Positions 1 through 9,358 of a DNA stretch of 62,410 nt are shown here, one piece after another. The stretch lies in contig NZ_LYBM01000033.1 in the NCBI RefSeq assembly GCF_001707825.1, positions 1 through 62,410 of the forward strand, read 5' to 3'. Under the pieces are notes generated by a model. It worked only from the letters and a program-made list of their open reading frames with translations. It was not told the origin of the DNA and did no database searches. A program made the position numbers and the translations under genes. The stretch is from Veronia pacifica (GTDB taxonomy: Bacteria; Pseudomonadota; Gammaproteobacteria; Enterobacterales; Vibrionaceae). The first letter of the stretch is position 1; each line of letters begins with the position of its first letter.

Positions 1-774
1 GGTGAAAGGCTGGTCGTTTTTGTAACAGGTAACCCTGTTTATAACAATGTGACAATTACTTATCGAGCTATTCAGCATAAACCAGAAGTGATAACTTTAA
101 CTCCCAATAAACCTGTAACTATGAGTAAAGATACGACTTTTCTGTTTAGCACCGAAGACGCTATACCGAGTATGACTCTAGAGTTTACTTCAGGTGATGG
201 GCTTATTAATCTGTCCAAGGTTACCCCTTCTTCCAGCAAAGTTGGAATAAACTGTGATGACAAAATTCTTTGTCATTTAAATTCATTGGCGGAAGAAAAT
301 TTTGAAGCACAGGTAAGTTTGCTAAGTACAAGTGCAACTATAGAGTGGAAGGTTCCTGAGTTAAAAGAACTAGTAATGAACGAACCTGTAGTTTTATCTG
401 GTATTAAAGGGCAAGACTCTACCTTTGTCCTTAGAGTGCCAAATGAGGAAAGCCAGGTTACCTTAATTGATAGCATTGGTGATGCGGACTTATTTATCCA
501 AAATGTAAATTACTCTTCGAATAGTTTTAGTGGTTCTTGTTCTTCGGCTACGCCAGATAATGATGAACTCTGTAAGATTAGCGGTAGCACTAATGATACA
601 AAGCTGGTCACCGTTCGAGGTTTTACTGACTATAAGGCTGTGCTGAAATTAGAGCCACTAAGCGTCACTACAAAACAAGACGACCCGCAAGACTCATCTG
701 GCGGTAGCAGTTATTTGTTATTTTTACTCCTAAGTTGTTTCCTCTCTGTGAGAGGAAGAGTGAATAGCAAATAG
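1..774 (+). CDS. C-terminal part of a GlyGly-CTERM secreted protein
   Basis: The reading frame is open from the first base, so the true start lies upstream and the GTG near base 49 is probably internal. What remains is about 257 residues of beta-rich sequence. A stretch near the end with an Asp-Ala-Asp-Leu-Phe motif resembles bacterial pre-peptidase C-terminal domains, which often end secreted proteases. The tail is diagnostic: a Ser/Asp-rich linker, Gly-Gly-Ser, a hydrophobic helix (YLLFLLLSCFL) and a short basic end. That is the GlyGly-CTERM sorting signal cut by rhombosortase on proteins exported by type II secretion in Vibrio and Shewanella. The catalytic or binding part is outside the window, so the activity is unknown. 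A terminator follows directly. Confidence 0.75.
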   Translation, partial: GERLVVFVTGNPVYNNVTITYRAIQHKPEVITLTPNKPVTMSKDTTFLFSTEDAIPSMTLEFTSGDGLINLSKVTPSSSKVGINCDDKILCHLNSLAEENFEAQVSLLSTSATIEWKVPELKELVMNEPVVLSGIKGQDSTFVLRVPNEESQVTLIDSIGDADLFIQNVNYSSNSFSGSCSSATPDNDELCKISGSTNDTKLVTVRGFTDYKAVLKLEPLSVTTKQDDPQDSSGGSSYLLFLLLSCFLSVRGRVNSK

Positions 775-790
775 CAACATAGTGACAAAC

Positions 791-816
791 AAAAAAGGGC
801 CATGATGGCCCTTTTT
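791..816 (+). terminator. Rho-independent terminator
   Basis: AAGGGCCATGATGGCCCTT hairpin followed by a T run, 17 bases after the stop of the GlyGly-CTERM gene. The A run on its other side lets it also end ppaC transcription coming from the minus strand. Confidence 0.85.
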
Positions 817-841
817 CTCTATATCATCGCAGTGTTTTGCG

Positions 842-1761
842 TTAAGCAAATGCTTCCTGAAGCGGCGGAACAACCTGCTTTTTACGGCTCAGAACGCCAT
901 CTAGCCACACACGGCTATTTTCAGTTTCTTTGCCATATGCACGCTCAACGATCGTGACATCGTCTGATACGACCAACAGCTCAGAACCTTCTTTCATGAT
1001 GTCAGTCAGTAGCAACATCACGGTATGGCGTTGGCCTTCTTCTTTCAGCTTGGCAATGTCAGCTTCGAGATCGGCTTTGATAGTGTCAAAGACTGACAAG
1101 TCAACCACTTCCAGCTGCCGATGCCTACCAGATTGTTGTTCATGTTGAAGTCTTTAAAATCACGCAGAACCAGATCGCGTGCTGGCGTGCCGTCTACTGC
1201 TGATTTTACTTTGAACATTTCCATGCCCAATGCTTTGTAGTCTTCAATACCCGCAATTTTAGCCAGATCTTCAACACAACGAATATCTGCTGTGGTGCAG
1301 GTTGGCGATTTAAAGATAACCGTGTCGCTGAGGATCGCACAAAGCATGATACCAGCAATGTCTTTTGGAATTTCGACACCATGGAAATCGTACATCATTT
1401 TGATCACTGTGTTGCTGCAGCCGACAGGACGAATCCAGCACTCAAGGGGGGCCGCAGTGGTCAAGTCACCGAGTTTGTGGTGATCGACGATACCAACGAT
1501 GGTTGCTTCTGCGATATCGTCAGGTGCTTGTGTCACCTCCGAGTGGTCTACGATATAAACCTCTTCGCCCGCATAGCTCATCTTTAGCTCTGGTGCTTCA
1601 AAACCAAAGCGATCTAGGATGAATTGTGTCTCAGGAGACGGCTCACCCAAGCGAGATGCAATGGCTGGTTCACCAATTTTGTTTTTTAGGTAAGCCAGAG
1701 CGATTGCACCACAAATAGAATCCGAATCTGGGATCTTGTGTCCCACTACGTACATTGCCAT
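842..1761 (-). CDS. ppaC: Manganese-dependent inorganic pyrophosphatase, frameshifted
   Basis: Family II (DHH-type) cytoplasmic pyrophosphatase that hydrolyses PPi to two phosphates with Mn2+. The N-terminal DHH domain shows the metal motifs GHKIPDSDS near residue 8, VDHSE near 73 and the signature DHHK near 98. The C-terminal DHHA2 domain contains the substrate-binding SRKKQ near the end. The protein is split over two frames: the first runs to about base 1118, where VGIG should continue as QLEVVDLSVFD, but one base is missing after GGC. With one base restored the product is 306 residues, the normal family size, and both halves are intact. A sequencing error is more likely than a real null mutation. 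The gene stands alone, with its start at the ATG near 1761. Confidence 0.9.
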
Positions 1762-2155
1762 AGAGTTCTCTCATAAGTAATTTCGGCGCAATTTTAACAA
1801 AGTGATGCTAAATGTACATCCGTCCTCTGGCGTCTTGCGCTGCAAATCGTCAGGTTACTCTTTCTCCAAAGGCTACTTTATTATGAAACCTGATGGTTTC
1901 ACTCGCTCAATAAAATGAAAACGCATGCTAATGTGACATCGAGTATATTACTTTTAAAAGCCATATCTTTTTTATTATTTATTAGCGACTACTGGGTACT
2001 GTCAGGTACCGACAAGCGGTGAGGAGGAACCTTTTAAGACCGCCATGAAAATAAGAGATGCGATGAGTAATGAATATTGTTTGTTAAGCGAGGGAAAATC
2101 GACAGTGTCATTTTAAATATCGGTGTTGGCTGATGTTGATTAATGAACCTCGTAC
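1762..2155. other. Intergenic region without recognised gene
   Basis: About 390 bases upstream of ppaC. No reading frame with family features, tRNA or repeat is seen. It should carry the ppaC promoter, but no convincing -35/-10 pair was picked out. Confidence 0.4.
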
Positions 2156-2185
2156 AAAAATGCCAGCTAAAATTGCTGCATTTTT
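2156..2185 (-). terminator. Terminator of the small gene at 2211-2513
   Basis: Near-perfect inverted repeat (AAAAATGC, then AGC, matched by GCT and GCATTTTT) 26 bases beyond the stop codon. On the minus strand the stem ends in a U tract. Confidence 0.75.
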
Positions 2186-2210
2186 GATGAGAAATAAAGA
2201 GTTTGTTTTA

Positions 2211-2513
2211 TCACAAGTCTCTCATCAAAATTTCTAATTCTTCCGATGCATCCTCAATTAATTGAGCAAGCTCATTGGCGTCTTCAATAGCAAGTGGCAC
2301 CTGCCATTGCACCTTCTTGTTGCCGGAAACAGTCTGACCAACTAACTTAGTTACTTTTCCACGTCGTTCAAATTTAACTTTGTCGAACTCGGCAGAGTGA
2401 TACTCTTTATTATCGATAATTTCAACTTCAACAATACCGGTCGGATTAACCTGAAAGTGGGCACGCATATGCTTAGTATCTTGCAGAAGGTAATCCCGGT
2501 GTTTTGATAACAT
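2211..2513 (-). CDS. Small conserved-looking protein of unknown function
   Basis: I do not recognise this family. The likely product has 100 residues, is charged, and lacks a signal peptide or membrane helix; its C-terminal third is a Leu/Glu-rich helix. I chose the ATG at 2513 because GGGAGGAG lies eight bases upstream, an almost ideal ribosome binding site. An upstream TTG at 2561 in the same frame would add 16 basic residues but has no such site. A clear terminator follows the stop, so it looks like a monocistronic real gene. Confidence 0.6.
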   Translation of the reverse strand: MLSKHRDYLLQDTKHMRAHFQVNPTGIVEVEIIDNKEYHSAEFDKVKFERRGKVTKLVGQTVSGNKKVQWQVPLAIEDANELAQLIEDASEELEILMRDL

Positions 2514-2699
2514 TCTTTTTCTCCTCCCATGTTTTTTGTCAGTGTTATCCAGTGTAGTCAAACGAATGATTAAAAACTGGGAAAATCGACTGAATTGAGC
2601 GATTAATTTATAACCAATTGGTATATATAAAAATTGCTTTTATCGAATATGAGACGGAATAAATATACCTTTTTTTGAATTGTTATCTGATCACGCAAA

Positions 2700-2728
2700 G
2701 AAAATATTGGCCTGAGTATACTCAGGCC
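2700..2728 (-). terminator. Probable terminator after cls
   Basis: Perfect inverted repeat GGCCTGAG-TATA-CTCAGGCC at 2709-2728, followed on the minus strand by AATATTTTC. It lies about 90 bases past the cls stop codon. Confidence 0.6.
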
Positions 2729-2815
2729 CTCAATAACCGAAAGGCATCCGTAATACGGGGAGAATATCGCTACATACTATCCGTCAATTAGAAAGAATCT
2801 TTGAGAGAGTCAGCC

Positions 2816-4273
2816 TTAGAGAAGGGGAGCAAACATATAGAAAAATTGCTCAATAGGTTTGTTAATCATCGAACGTTTTTGCCAGCTCTCAAAGTCTAAT
2901 ATTTCAGATTGCTCGATATACTGCTTTTGAAGACTGACCAGCTGACAGCAAAATTCTGGGTCATCCACTGCCAGAGTAAGCTCAAAATTCAGCCACAGGC
3001 TGCGCATATCAAGGTTCACCGTTCCTATGAAGCAAAACTCATCATCGATCACGACAGATTTAGTGTGCAGAAGACCGCCATCAAAGCGGTAAATATTGAC
3101 TCCTGAGTACATGAGCTCGGTAAAAAATGAACGGCTCGCCCAATCGACCATGATACTGTCGTTCTTTGCCGGAATAATGAGGTTGACTTCAACACCTCTT
3201 TCAGCCGTTGTTCTAAGAGCAGTCAATAAGCTTTCGCTGGGAACCAGATAAGGGGTGGTTATAGTAATAGATCGATGTGCCTGATGAATCGCCAACATTA
3301 ATACCTGATGGATAACACCGTCTGGCATACCCGGGCCTGATGGAATCACCTGAATGGCATGCACTTCGTCAGATGAAGAGGGTATATCGCACTCAGGGAG
3401 AGCCGGAAGATCGCGGATGCCTGTTTCCACTTCCCAGTCCCACGAAAAAATACTATTCACCACAGGTACAGCTGGCCCCGTCAGTCGAACCATAATATCG
3501 ACCCACTGCCCAATGCCAACATTCTGTTTGAAGAATCGAGGATCAACCATATTCATCGAGCCTGTATAGGCAATCTTGTTATCAATGACTGCGATTTTTC
3601 TGTGTTGCCTGATATCCAAGCGACGAAGGAACATTCTCAACGGGCTGACGGAAAGTGCCTCAATTAACTCTACACCCGCTTTCCTCATTTCTGACGGCCA
3701 AGGGCTTCTGAAAAATTCTTTACTGCCTGCTGAGTCCAACATCAACTTAACCGCCACACCGCGACTAGCTGCATCGCAGACAGCCTGTGCGACCCTGTCT
3801 GCATCTCCACCGGGCGACCAGATATAGAAGACCATGTTAATACTTGTCTTCGCTGCAGCGATATCTTTCTCAATGGCGCTAAGGATATCGAAAGGGTTGT
3901 GTTTCAATTCCAGTTTGTTACCAACCAGTGCCGGGATCCCCATGCGGTGGAAGCATAGGTCATTTACGTGTCGCGAGTGATGGCTGAGTAGCTGTGGTGT
4001 GTGTGCTGAACATGAACGTAGTGATATGAGCCAGCTTTCAAACGATGAATACATCGATCGAGCACGCTCGGCCCGCTTCTTACCCAGATGAAGTTCTCCA
4101 ACGAGCAAATAGAGGAAAACACCGAGTATCGGTAGGATATAGATAACCATTAGCCAAGCGATGGTGACACCGGGGGCACGACGTTTAAACACCACACGAA
4201 TAGTCACTGAGGCAACGATGAGCCAATAAAAAAACAGACCAGCCCAACTTACGATTTGATAAAATTTTTCCAT
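2816..4273 (-). CDS. cls: Cardiolipin synthase (phospholipase D family)
   Basis: Inner-membrane enzyme joining two phosphatidylglycerol molecules into cardiolipin and glycerol. The 485-residue product has two N-terminal membrane helices (about residues 4-25 and 35-58), then two phospholipase D catalytic halves. Each half has an HKD motif: HRKIAVID with downstream GSMN, and HTKSVVID with downstream GTVNLD. Length and layout match the ClsA type. It appears to be a single-gene unit with a hairpin terminator downstream. The divergent neighbour is an Na+-coupled transporter, with no functional link apparent. Confidence 0.92.
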   Translation of the reverse strand: MEKFYQIVSWAGLFFYWLIVASVTIRVVFKRRAPGVTIAWLMVIYILPILGVFLYLLVGELHLGKKRAERARSMYSSFESWLISLRSCSAHTPQLLSHHSRHVNDLCFHRMGIPALVGNKLELKHNPFDILSAIEKDIAAAKTSINMVFYIWSPGGDADRVAQAVCDAASRGVAVKLMLDSAGSKEFFRSPWPSEMRKAGVELIEALSVSPLRMFLRRLDIRQHRKIAVIDNKIAYTGSMNMVDPRFFKQNVGIGQWVDIMVRLTGPAVPVVNSIFSWDWEVETGIRDLPALPECDIPSSSDEVHAIQVIPSGPGMPDGVIHQVLMLAIHQAHRSITITTPYLVPSESLLTALRTTAERGVEVNLIIPAKNDSIMVDWASRSFFTELMYSGVNIYRFDGGLLHTKSVVIDDEFCFIGTVNLDMRSLWLNFELTLAVDDPEFCCQLVSLQKQYIEQSEILDFESWQKRSMINKPIEQFFYMFAPLL

Positions 4274-4648
4274 ATCACATCATTTTCACTAATGAGCTCA
4301 ACAATATAGTGCGAATGAAAAGAAGTTGCATGAATTATCGCTATATGGACAAAGGAACAGGGAGACAACTCTATATTCTATTCAATGACATTAGCATGCT
4401 TTATAGGGTAGGTGAGAGGGGAGTATGCTTTTTAATCGCTTTTTGCTCATTTAGAAAGCAAATATTGAAAAAAAATAAAAATATAACGCTGGCGCTTCAA
4501 ATTCTATGCGCAAACTGGTTTACTGGCTACGCATTAGTGAAAAACACTGTTTTTACGGATGTAAACAAATCAATACATCTGACTATTTGTCAGTGACTGA
4601 ATGTTTTCACTGGATATGTGAGTGTGTTTAAAATATAAGCGAGTGTGT
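4274..4648. other. Divergent intergenic region between cls and the SNF transporter
   Basis: About 375 AT-rich bases that must hold promoters for both flanking genes. A 95-codon frame at 4309-4596 is present but has no family features and crosses the expected cls promoter, so I do not call it a gene. Confidence 0.4.
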
Positions 4649-6004
4649 ATGGCAGGAAATAGTCGAGCCCAGTTTTCTTCCCGATTAGGGTTCATCTTAG
4701 CAGCCGCGGGATCCGCCGTTGGGCTGGGTAATATTTGGGGTTTTCCAACTCAGGCCGCCAGCAATGGTGGTGCAGTCTTTTTATTAACCTATCTTTTCAT
4801 GGTGTTCATTCTTGCCTACCCACTTTTAGTCGCTGAATTAACAATCGGACGTTATGGCAACGCAAACCCAATTCGCTCTCTGTTAGCTGTTGCACCAAAA
4901 CAAAAAACAGTTGCCAAGATTGTTGGCATGGCAGGCCTTCTGGGTGCCAGTGGTATTTTGAGTTTCTATGCCATCGTTGCAGGTTGGCTCCTCGGCTTCT
5001 TTGCCAACCCAATGCTAAAAATAGTGGGTTTGAATGACGCTGCCGTTTGGTTGGAGACCTTCAGCAACGAACGTAACCTGCTCTTAATGCTTTTATTTAT
5101 GCTACTCACTATTTTTGTCGTTCGGAAAGGTGTGGCTGGTGGAATCGAGCGCTGGTCGAGCCGCTTGATGCCAGTTTTGTTTGTACTCTTCGTACTAATG
5201 ACTATCTATATTATGACCTTACCCGGTGCAGGCGAGGGCTTAAAAATGTATCTAGTCCCCGACGCTTCTCATTTTTCACCGGATCTGGTTATTAGTGCCA
5301 TGGGGCAAGCTTTCTTTTCTCTGTCTATTGGCGTGTGCGCCATGATGGCATATGGATCTTACCTGAGAAAGGATGCCAACCTTCCGATGACGGCGGCGCA
5401 AGTGTCCCTTCTGGATACCGGGGTTGCGTTTCTTGCTGGCCTGCTTGTTTTACCTGCAATGTTTGTTGCTCAGAAGAACGGTGTTCAGATTTATAGCGAA
5501 ACAGGTGCACTGCTAGACAGTGATACTCTGGTATTCAGCGTGCTACCTGCAATGTTCGACACCATGGGTAGTGCAGGGCTGCTGATAGGTATGGCGTTTT
5601 TCGCTCTGATGATCATTGCTGCGCTGACTTCATCAATCGCGATGCTGGAGGTGCCTGTATCCACAGCCATAGAAGAACTAAATATTGAGCGTGGCAAGGC
5701 TGTATGGCTGATTGGTGGTTTGATAGCCGCTTTCTCTACTGTCATTGTTTTCAACTTTGGAGACTTATTTGGTCTGGTGATCAGCGTAACGACTGAATAT
5801 GCTCAACCAATTATCGGTTTGATGACAGCATTGATTGCGGGCTGGATTTGGCATCGTAATCAGGTGTTGGAAGAATTAAAGCAAGGAAATCCAGAGCTGG
5901 AAAGTAGCCTGTTCTGGAAAATCTGGCCGAGTTATGTCCGATTTGTTTGTCCAGTGCTGATGGGGATGGTATTTCTTTGGCCTGTGCTTAAAGGTATGTT
6001 GTAA
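4649..6004 (+). CDS. Sodium-dependent transporter of the SNF (NSS) family
   Basis: Inner-membrane symporter of the neurotransmitter:sodium symporter fold (LeuT-like), probably taking up an amino acid or related solute with Na+. The N-terminus has the signature FSSRLGFILAAAGSAVGLGN followed by IWGFP, the unwound helix 1 that binds Na+ and substrate. About eleven to twelve hydrophobic helices can be counted in 451 residues, the usual size for bacterial members. I prefer the ATG at 4649, giving the conventional MAGNSRAQF start, over the GTG at 4622. The substrate cannot be told from sequence. Confidence 0.9.
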   Translation: MAGNSRAQFSSRLGFILAAAGSAVGLGNIWGFPTQAASNGGAVFLLTYLFMVFILAYPLLVAELTIGRYGNANPIRSLLAVAPKQKTVAKIVGMAGLLGASGILSFYAIVAGWLLGFFANPMLKIVGLNDAAVWLETFSNERNLLLMLLFMLLTIFVVRKGVAGGIERWSSRLMPVLFVLFVLMTIYIMTLPGAGEGLKMYLVPDASHFSPDLVISAMGQAFFSLSIGVCAMMAYGSYLRKDANLPMTAAQVSLLDTGVAFLAGLLVLPAMFVAQKNGVQIYSETGALLDSDTLVFSVLPAMFDTMGSAGLLIGMAFFALMIIAALTSSIAMLEVPVSTAIEELNIERGKAVWLIGGLIAAFSTVIVFNFGDLFGLVISVTTEYAQPIIGLMTALIAGWIWHRNQVLEELKQGNPELESSLFWKIWPSYVRFVCPVLMGMVFLWPVLKGML

Positions 6005-6022
6005 AGTTTGCCACATATACGT

Positions 6023-6050
6023 ATCCCCGCAATTGCGGGGATAATTTCTT
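6023..6050. terminator. Probable bidirectional terminator
   Basis: Perfect inverted repeat ATCCCCGC-AATT-GCGGGGAT at 6023-6042 between two convergent genes. A short T-rich stretch follows on the plus strand. Confidence 0.7.
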
Positions 6051-6085
6051 ATAGCTGTTAAAATTTGAAAAGTTTGCTAAGAAAC

Positions 6086-7165
6086 TTAAAGCAGCTCATT
6101 CTGCTGGATGAATGCTGATAGTTTGGTTGCAATATCGCGGCTTTCCGTTGCGGTGGGGTGCCAAATGCATCCTTCAAGCGGCGAGACAAAGGTGTGGCTG
6201 AAAAGACCTTCGACGCCTTTTGAATGCAAGGTCGCCATCGCTTCCTGAGTGGCTGGAATAATATAGTCGTAGGGATAAGCCGGGCGAGGCATATAAACAA
6301 TATTGGTATTGTCATAACGGGACTTGAGTTGCTCTGTGAACTCAACCATGCGCTCAACCCACTCTTCTCTGACTTCCCCAATGTTATTCCAAGGCTCATG
6401 GGGTTGAGGGTCTGTACTGAAGTCATTGGTACCCACTTCAATCACGATCAGATCCGGATGTTTATCTTCATAGCTAAACTGGTATTTGCCACCAAATACA
6501 GCCCCCGCTTTATCAGCGTAGTATGACAGGTCATGGTACGGCTGATTTCCACTCCAGTTTCTAATAAGTCCTAAGCCAGAAACCGATACCTGAGTGATAC
6601 TGGTATTGAGTATCTCTCCTGTCTGATAAGGGAAAGCAAGCCTGGCATTCGAGGTTTCATAAATCTCATTCCAGGTACAATCACGCTTGTTTGACTCGCT
6701 GCCGAACCCTGCACTGATAGAGTCCCCAATAAAGAGAATATGTGGCTTATTCTCCCAGAGCCCCTGAAGGAAGCCATCATGATCCAAAGAGACGACTTTG
6801 ACCATGGCATCCGGGTTCTCTGTTCTCTTTACCAATGATACTTCTACAGTTGCCGTTTCTTCACTGGAAAATAATTCAAATGTCTGGATATCAGGGCCAT
6901 TAGCTGTGACGATTTTGTCTGTTAATTGTCCATCAATTAATACGTCAAAGTGATTACCACGACCAATAAGGTTGACTGAAAGGTGGGTACCAGTGAATTG
7001 GGTTTTCATTGTGCTGCCGGGGAAGTTAAACAGCACCGAGCCAGTGGCGTATTCTTTTACACTTCTGCCTTCATAGTTGACGGCGTAATGGGTCGCTGGC
7101 ACAGTTTGTGTTATGCCATAGCTACTGTAAAGCAAGCAGGCTAACAGACCGAGTTTTCTGACCAT
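6086..7165 (-). CDS. Secreted SGNH-hydrolase, CE2-like carbohydrate esterase
   Basis: Predicted exported esterase. A signal peptide of about 20 residues (positive start, LLACLLYSSYG core) is followed by a jelly-roll-like N-terminal domain to about residue 130. The SGNH hydrolase domain then shows block I GDSISAGFG (nucleophile Ser), block III GTND and block V with IWHPT supplying the catalytic His. This two-domain layout is that of carbohydrate esterase family 2, which removes acetyl groups from polysaccharides. 359 residues fits the family. The natural substrate is not evident and no polysaccharide genes are adjacent. Confidence 0.8.
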   Translation of the reverse strand: MVRKLGLLACLLYSSYGITQTVPATHYAVNYEGRSVKEYATGSVLFNFPGSTMKTQFTGTHLSVNLIGRGNHFDVLIDGQLTDKIVTANGPDIQTFELFSSEETATVEVSLVKRTENPDAMVKVVSLDHDGFLQGLWENKPHILFIGDSISAGFGSESNKRDCTWNEIYETSNARLAFPYQTGEILNTSITQVSVSGLGLIRNWSGNQPYHDLSYYADKAGAVFGGKYQFSYEDKHPDLIVIEVGTNDFSTDPQPHEPWNNIGEVREEWVERMVEFTEQLKSRYDNTNIVYMPRPAYPYDYIIPATQEAMATLHSKGVEGLFSHTFVSPLEGCIWHPTATESRDIATKLSAFIQQNELL

Positions 7166-7560
7166 GAACAGAATCCTTTATTGATTTAAAAGTATGAAAG
7201 TAATGAAATCTATATCTAAATCAGATAGTAATTTGATGAATTTGAGATTCTTTTGCTGAAAGCACAGGTCAAACCACATTTTAACTAAGAGAATTTAATG
7301 CAATTAATAAAAAAGTAATTTATTTATCAATGATTTAAATTTTATTTAACTCTTCTTTTTACCTCCTTTTTGCTCAGCATATTGGTATTGATCAGGTGTT
7401 TTTTCCCTTCTAATTCCTCACTCTACGTCGACTTGGGCATTTGAATGACAGCTTTTTAGTCACCAATCGCTTTAAGATGAGATGTCCGAACGCAATCTGC
7501 TTTATTAACCTCTGGACAATCAGTACACTCATGCGCTGATTTTTCTGAGAGGGTGAGAGC
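7166..7560. other. Divergent intergenic region
   Basis: AT-rich, especially 7190-7370, between the divergent esterase and pseudouridine synthase genes. Small frames on the minus strand here lack any recognisable feature. Confidence 0.4.
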
Positions 7561-8253
7561 ATGTACAGCCTGATCTTTTGCGGTGACGATTTTTTGGTCA
7601 TCAACAAGTCGCCCGGTATCAGTGTTCATAAAGACAACAACGAACAACCTTTAGTGGCTAAGGTTGCGGCCGATATTGGTGATAAACAGCTTTATCTGGT
7701 ACATCGGCTGGATAAGATGACATCAGGTTTACTGTTGTTAGCCAGAAATCAGAGGGCTGCAGCGACCTTAAGCGGCTTATTCGCCAATCGTAATATTGAG
7801 AAATTTTATCTCGCATTATCTGGTAAGAAACCAACCAAGAAACAAGGTGCTGTGATTGGCGATATGGTGAAAAGTCGCCGTTCTGCATGGAAGTTGACCA
7901 AAGGCAGAAGTAACCCCGCGATGACTCAGTTTTTCTCTGTTGCGGGCGCGCCCGGTCAGAGACTTTTTCTTTGCAAACCGCGCACCGGAAAAACACATCA
8001 GATTCGGGTGGCGTTAAAAAGCCTCGGTTCCGCTATTCTCGGTGACGATATCTATGGCGGCGATCCCGCTGATCGCGGTTATCTCCATGCGTATTGCCTG
8101 AAATTCACACTAGACGGCGAACAACATACATTTACCTGCCCTCCCGAGATTGGAGAGGCATGGCCAAGTATTCCTGATAATTGGCAGGCTCCCTGGGCTC
8201 TGACGTGGCCAGAAGCTTCTATCAGCGGAGTAGGTAGTAAGGATAAGCAATGA
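7561..8253 (+). CDS. RluA-family RNA pseudouridine synthase
   Basis: Converts specific uridines in rRNA or tRNA to pseudouridine. The product has 230 residues, shorter than RluC/RluD because there is no S4 domain. The catalytic motif is HRLDKMTSG, with the nucleophilic Asp at residue 51. The later motif TGKTHQIRV, which supports the active site, is also present. It matches the short RluA/TruC-like subfamily common in Vibrio, whose target cannot be assigned here. The stop codon overlaps the start of the next gene (ATGA), implying co-transcription with the methyltransferase, so both may modify RNA. Confidence 0.88.
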   Translation: MYSLIFCGDDFLVINKSPGISVHKDNNEQPLVAKVAADIGDKQLYLVHRLDKMTSGLLLLARNQRAAATLSGLFANRNIEKFYLALSGKKPTKKQGAVIGDMVKSRRSAWKLTKGRSNPAMTQFFSVAGAPGQRLFLCKPRTGKTHQIRVALKSLGSAILGDDIYGGDPADRGYLHAYCLKFTLDGEQHTFTCPPEIGEAWPSIPDNWQAPWALTWPEASISGVGSKDKQ

Positions 8254-9203
8254 ATGAAAAGATGCTAAAGCAGCTGGTGCAGATCCTTGGCGATCGACTG
8301 GACTGCGCCCCCGGTGAAGCACGACGGCTTTTTCACGGCCGTGGCCGTTGTTATGAGGGATTGGAGCAGTTAACCGTTGACTGGCTTGAACCTGTTCTAC
8401 TTGTTTCGGTCTTCAAGGAACAGGAAGACGCTTTTTTTCATGTGCTTAATGAGTAGATGACGGACTTTGCGAAGACTGATGTGTGGCAACGCTCTGGAGG
8501 ACAGCATATTTTGTTGCAACACAGGGACCGACCTGACTCACCGACACAGTTCATTGTAGGTGAGATCCCGGAGCAAATCGAAATTAAAGAAAATGGGCTG
8601 CGCTTCCTGCTTGATATGGGAAAACGCCAGAACAATGGTCTTTTTCTGGATATGCGCCTTGGCCGCAAGTGGGTGATGGACAGTACTCAAGGTAAGTCAG
8701 TACTCAATCTGTTTGCTTACACTTGCGGCTTTTCTATGGCAGCCATGCAAGGAGGGGCTGAGAGCGTCGTTAATCTTGATATGGCAAGGTCGTCGCTATC
8801 ACGCGGGCGTGACAACCATAGACTTAATAACCACGACCTGTCCAAAGTCAGTTTTCTTGGTCATGATGTTTTCAAATCCTGGGGTAAATTGAGAAAACTG
8901 GGTCCTTACGACCTAGTGGTGATTGACCCACCCTCGTTCCAGAAAGGGAGTTTTGTGCTGGATAAAGACTATGCCAAGATATTACGTCGTCTGCCTGAGC
9001 TGGTCAGTGATGGAGGAGAAGTGCTGGCCTGTGTGAATGCACCAGACATTGGAGAGTCCTTTATTCTAGAACAGATGTCAGAGAGTGCTCCAGCGTTTAA
9101 GTTTGAAAAACGTCTCGAAAATCCCACTGAGTTTGAAGATATCAGCCCCGACAGTGCGTTGAAAGTGATGCACTTTAGACACCATGCTGAGAGTGAAGGT
9201 TAG
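8250..9203 (+). CDS. Class I SAM-dependent methyltransferase (RlmI-like) with in-frame TAG
   Basis: Predicted rRNA-type cytosine or guanine methyltransferase. Two open frames, 8250-8456 and 8457-9203, lie in the same frame and are separated only by a TAG at 8454-8456. Joined they give 317 residues, the usual length of this family. The first part has the PUA-like N-terminal region (GEARRLFHGRGRC); the second has the SAM site VLNLFAYTCGFSMAA and the catalytic-loop motif DPPSFQKG. The ATG directly after the TAG has no ribosome binding site, so two separate genes are unlikely. Explanations are a nonsense mutation, a base-call error (CAG to TAG) or stop readthrough. The start overlaps the preceding pseudouridine synthase by four bases. 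Confidence 0.8.
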
Positions 9204-9303
9204 CATGAAGCTAACACAGGTCTGCCGTTGTTAATTATCCGTTTTTTCGTGCAATTTATTTGGGTATGCGCGTTTTTAGAATCCTAATCACGTGCAGCCA
9301 TGT

Positions 9304-9331
9304 AAAAAGGCAACCTTCGGTTGCCTTTTAT
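9304..9331. terminator. Bidirectional rho-independent terminator
   Basis: AAAAAGGCAACCTTCGGTTG then CCTTTTA: a 7-bp stem with a UUCG-type loop, an A run on one side and a T run on the other, between convergent genes. Confidence 0.9.
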
Positions 9332-9358
9332 ATCTGTTCATCTCAGTAACAATGATCT

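Noticed and set aside
930-1587. Open frames on the plus strand opposite ppaC
   Set aside because: They are antisense shadows of a well-conserved gene.
4309-4596. 95-codon frame upstream of the SNF transporter
   Set aside because: No ribosome site or family features; it lies across the expected cls promoter region and is AT-rich by composition.
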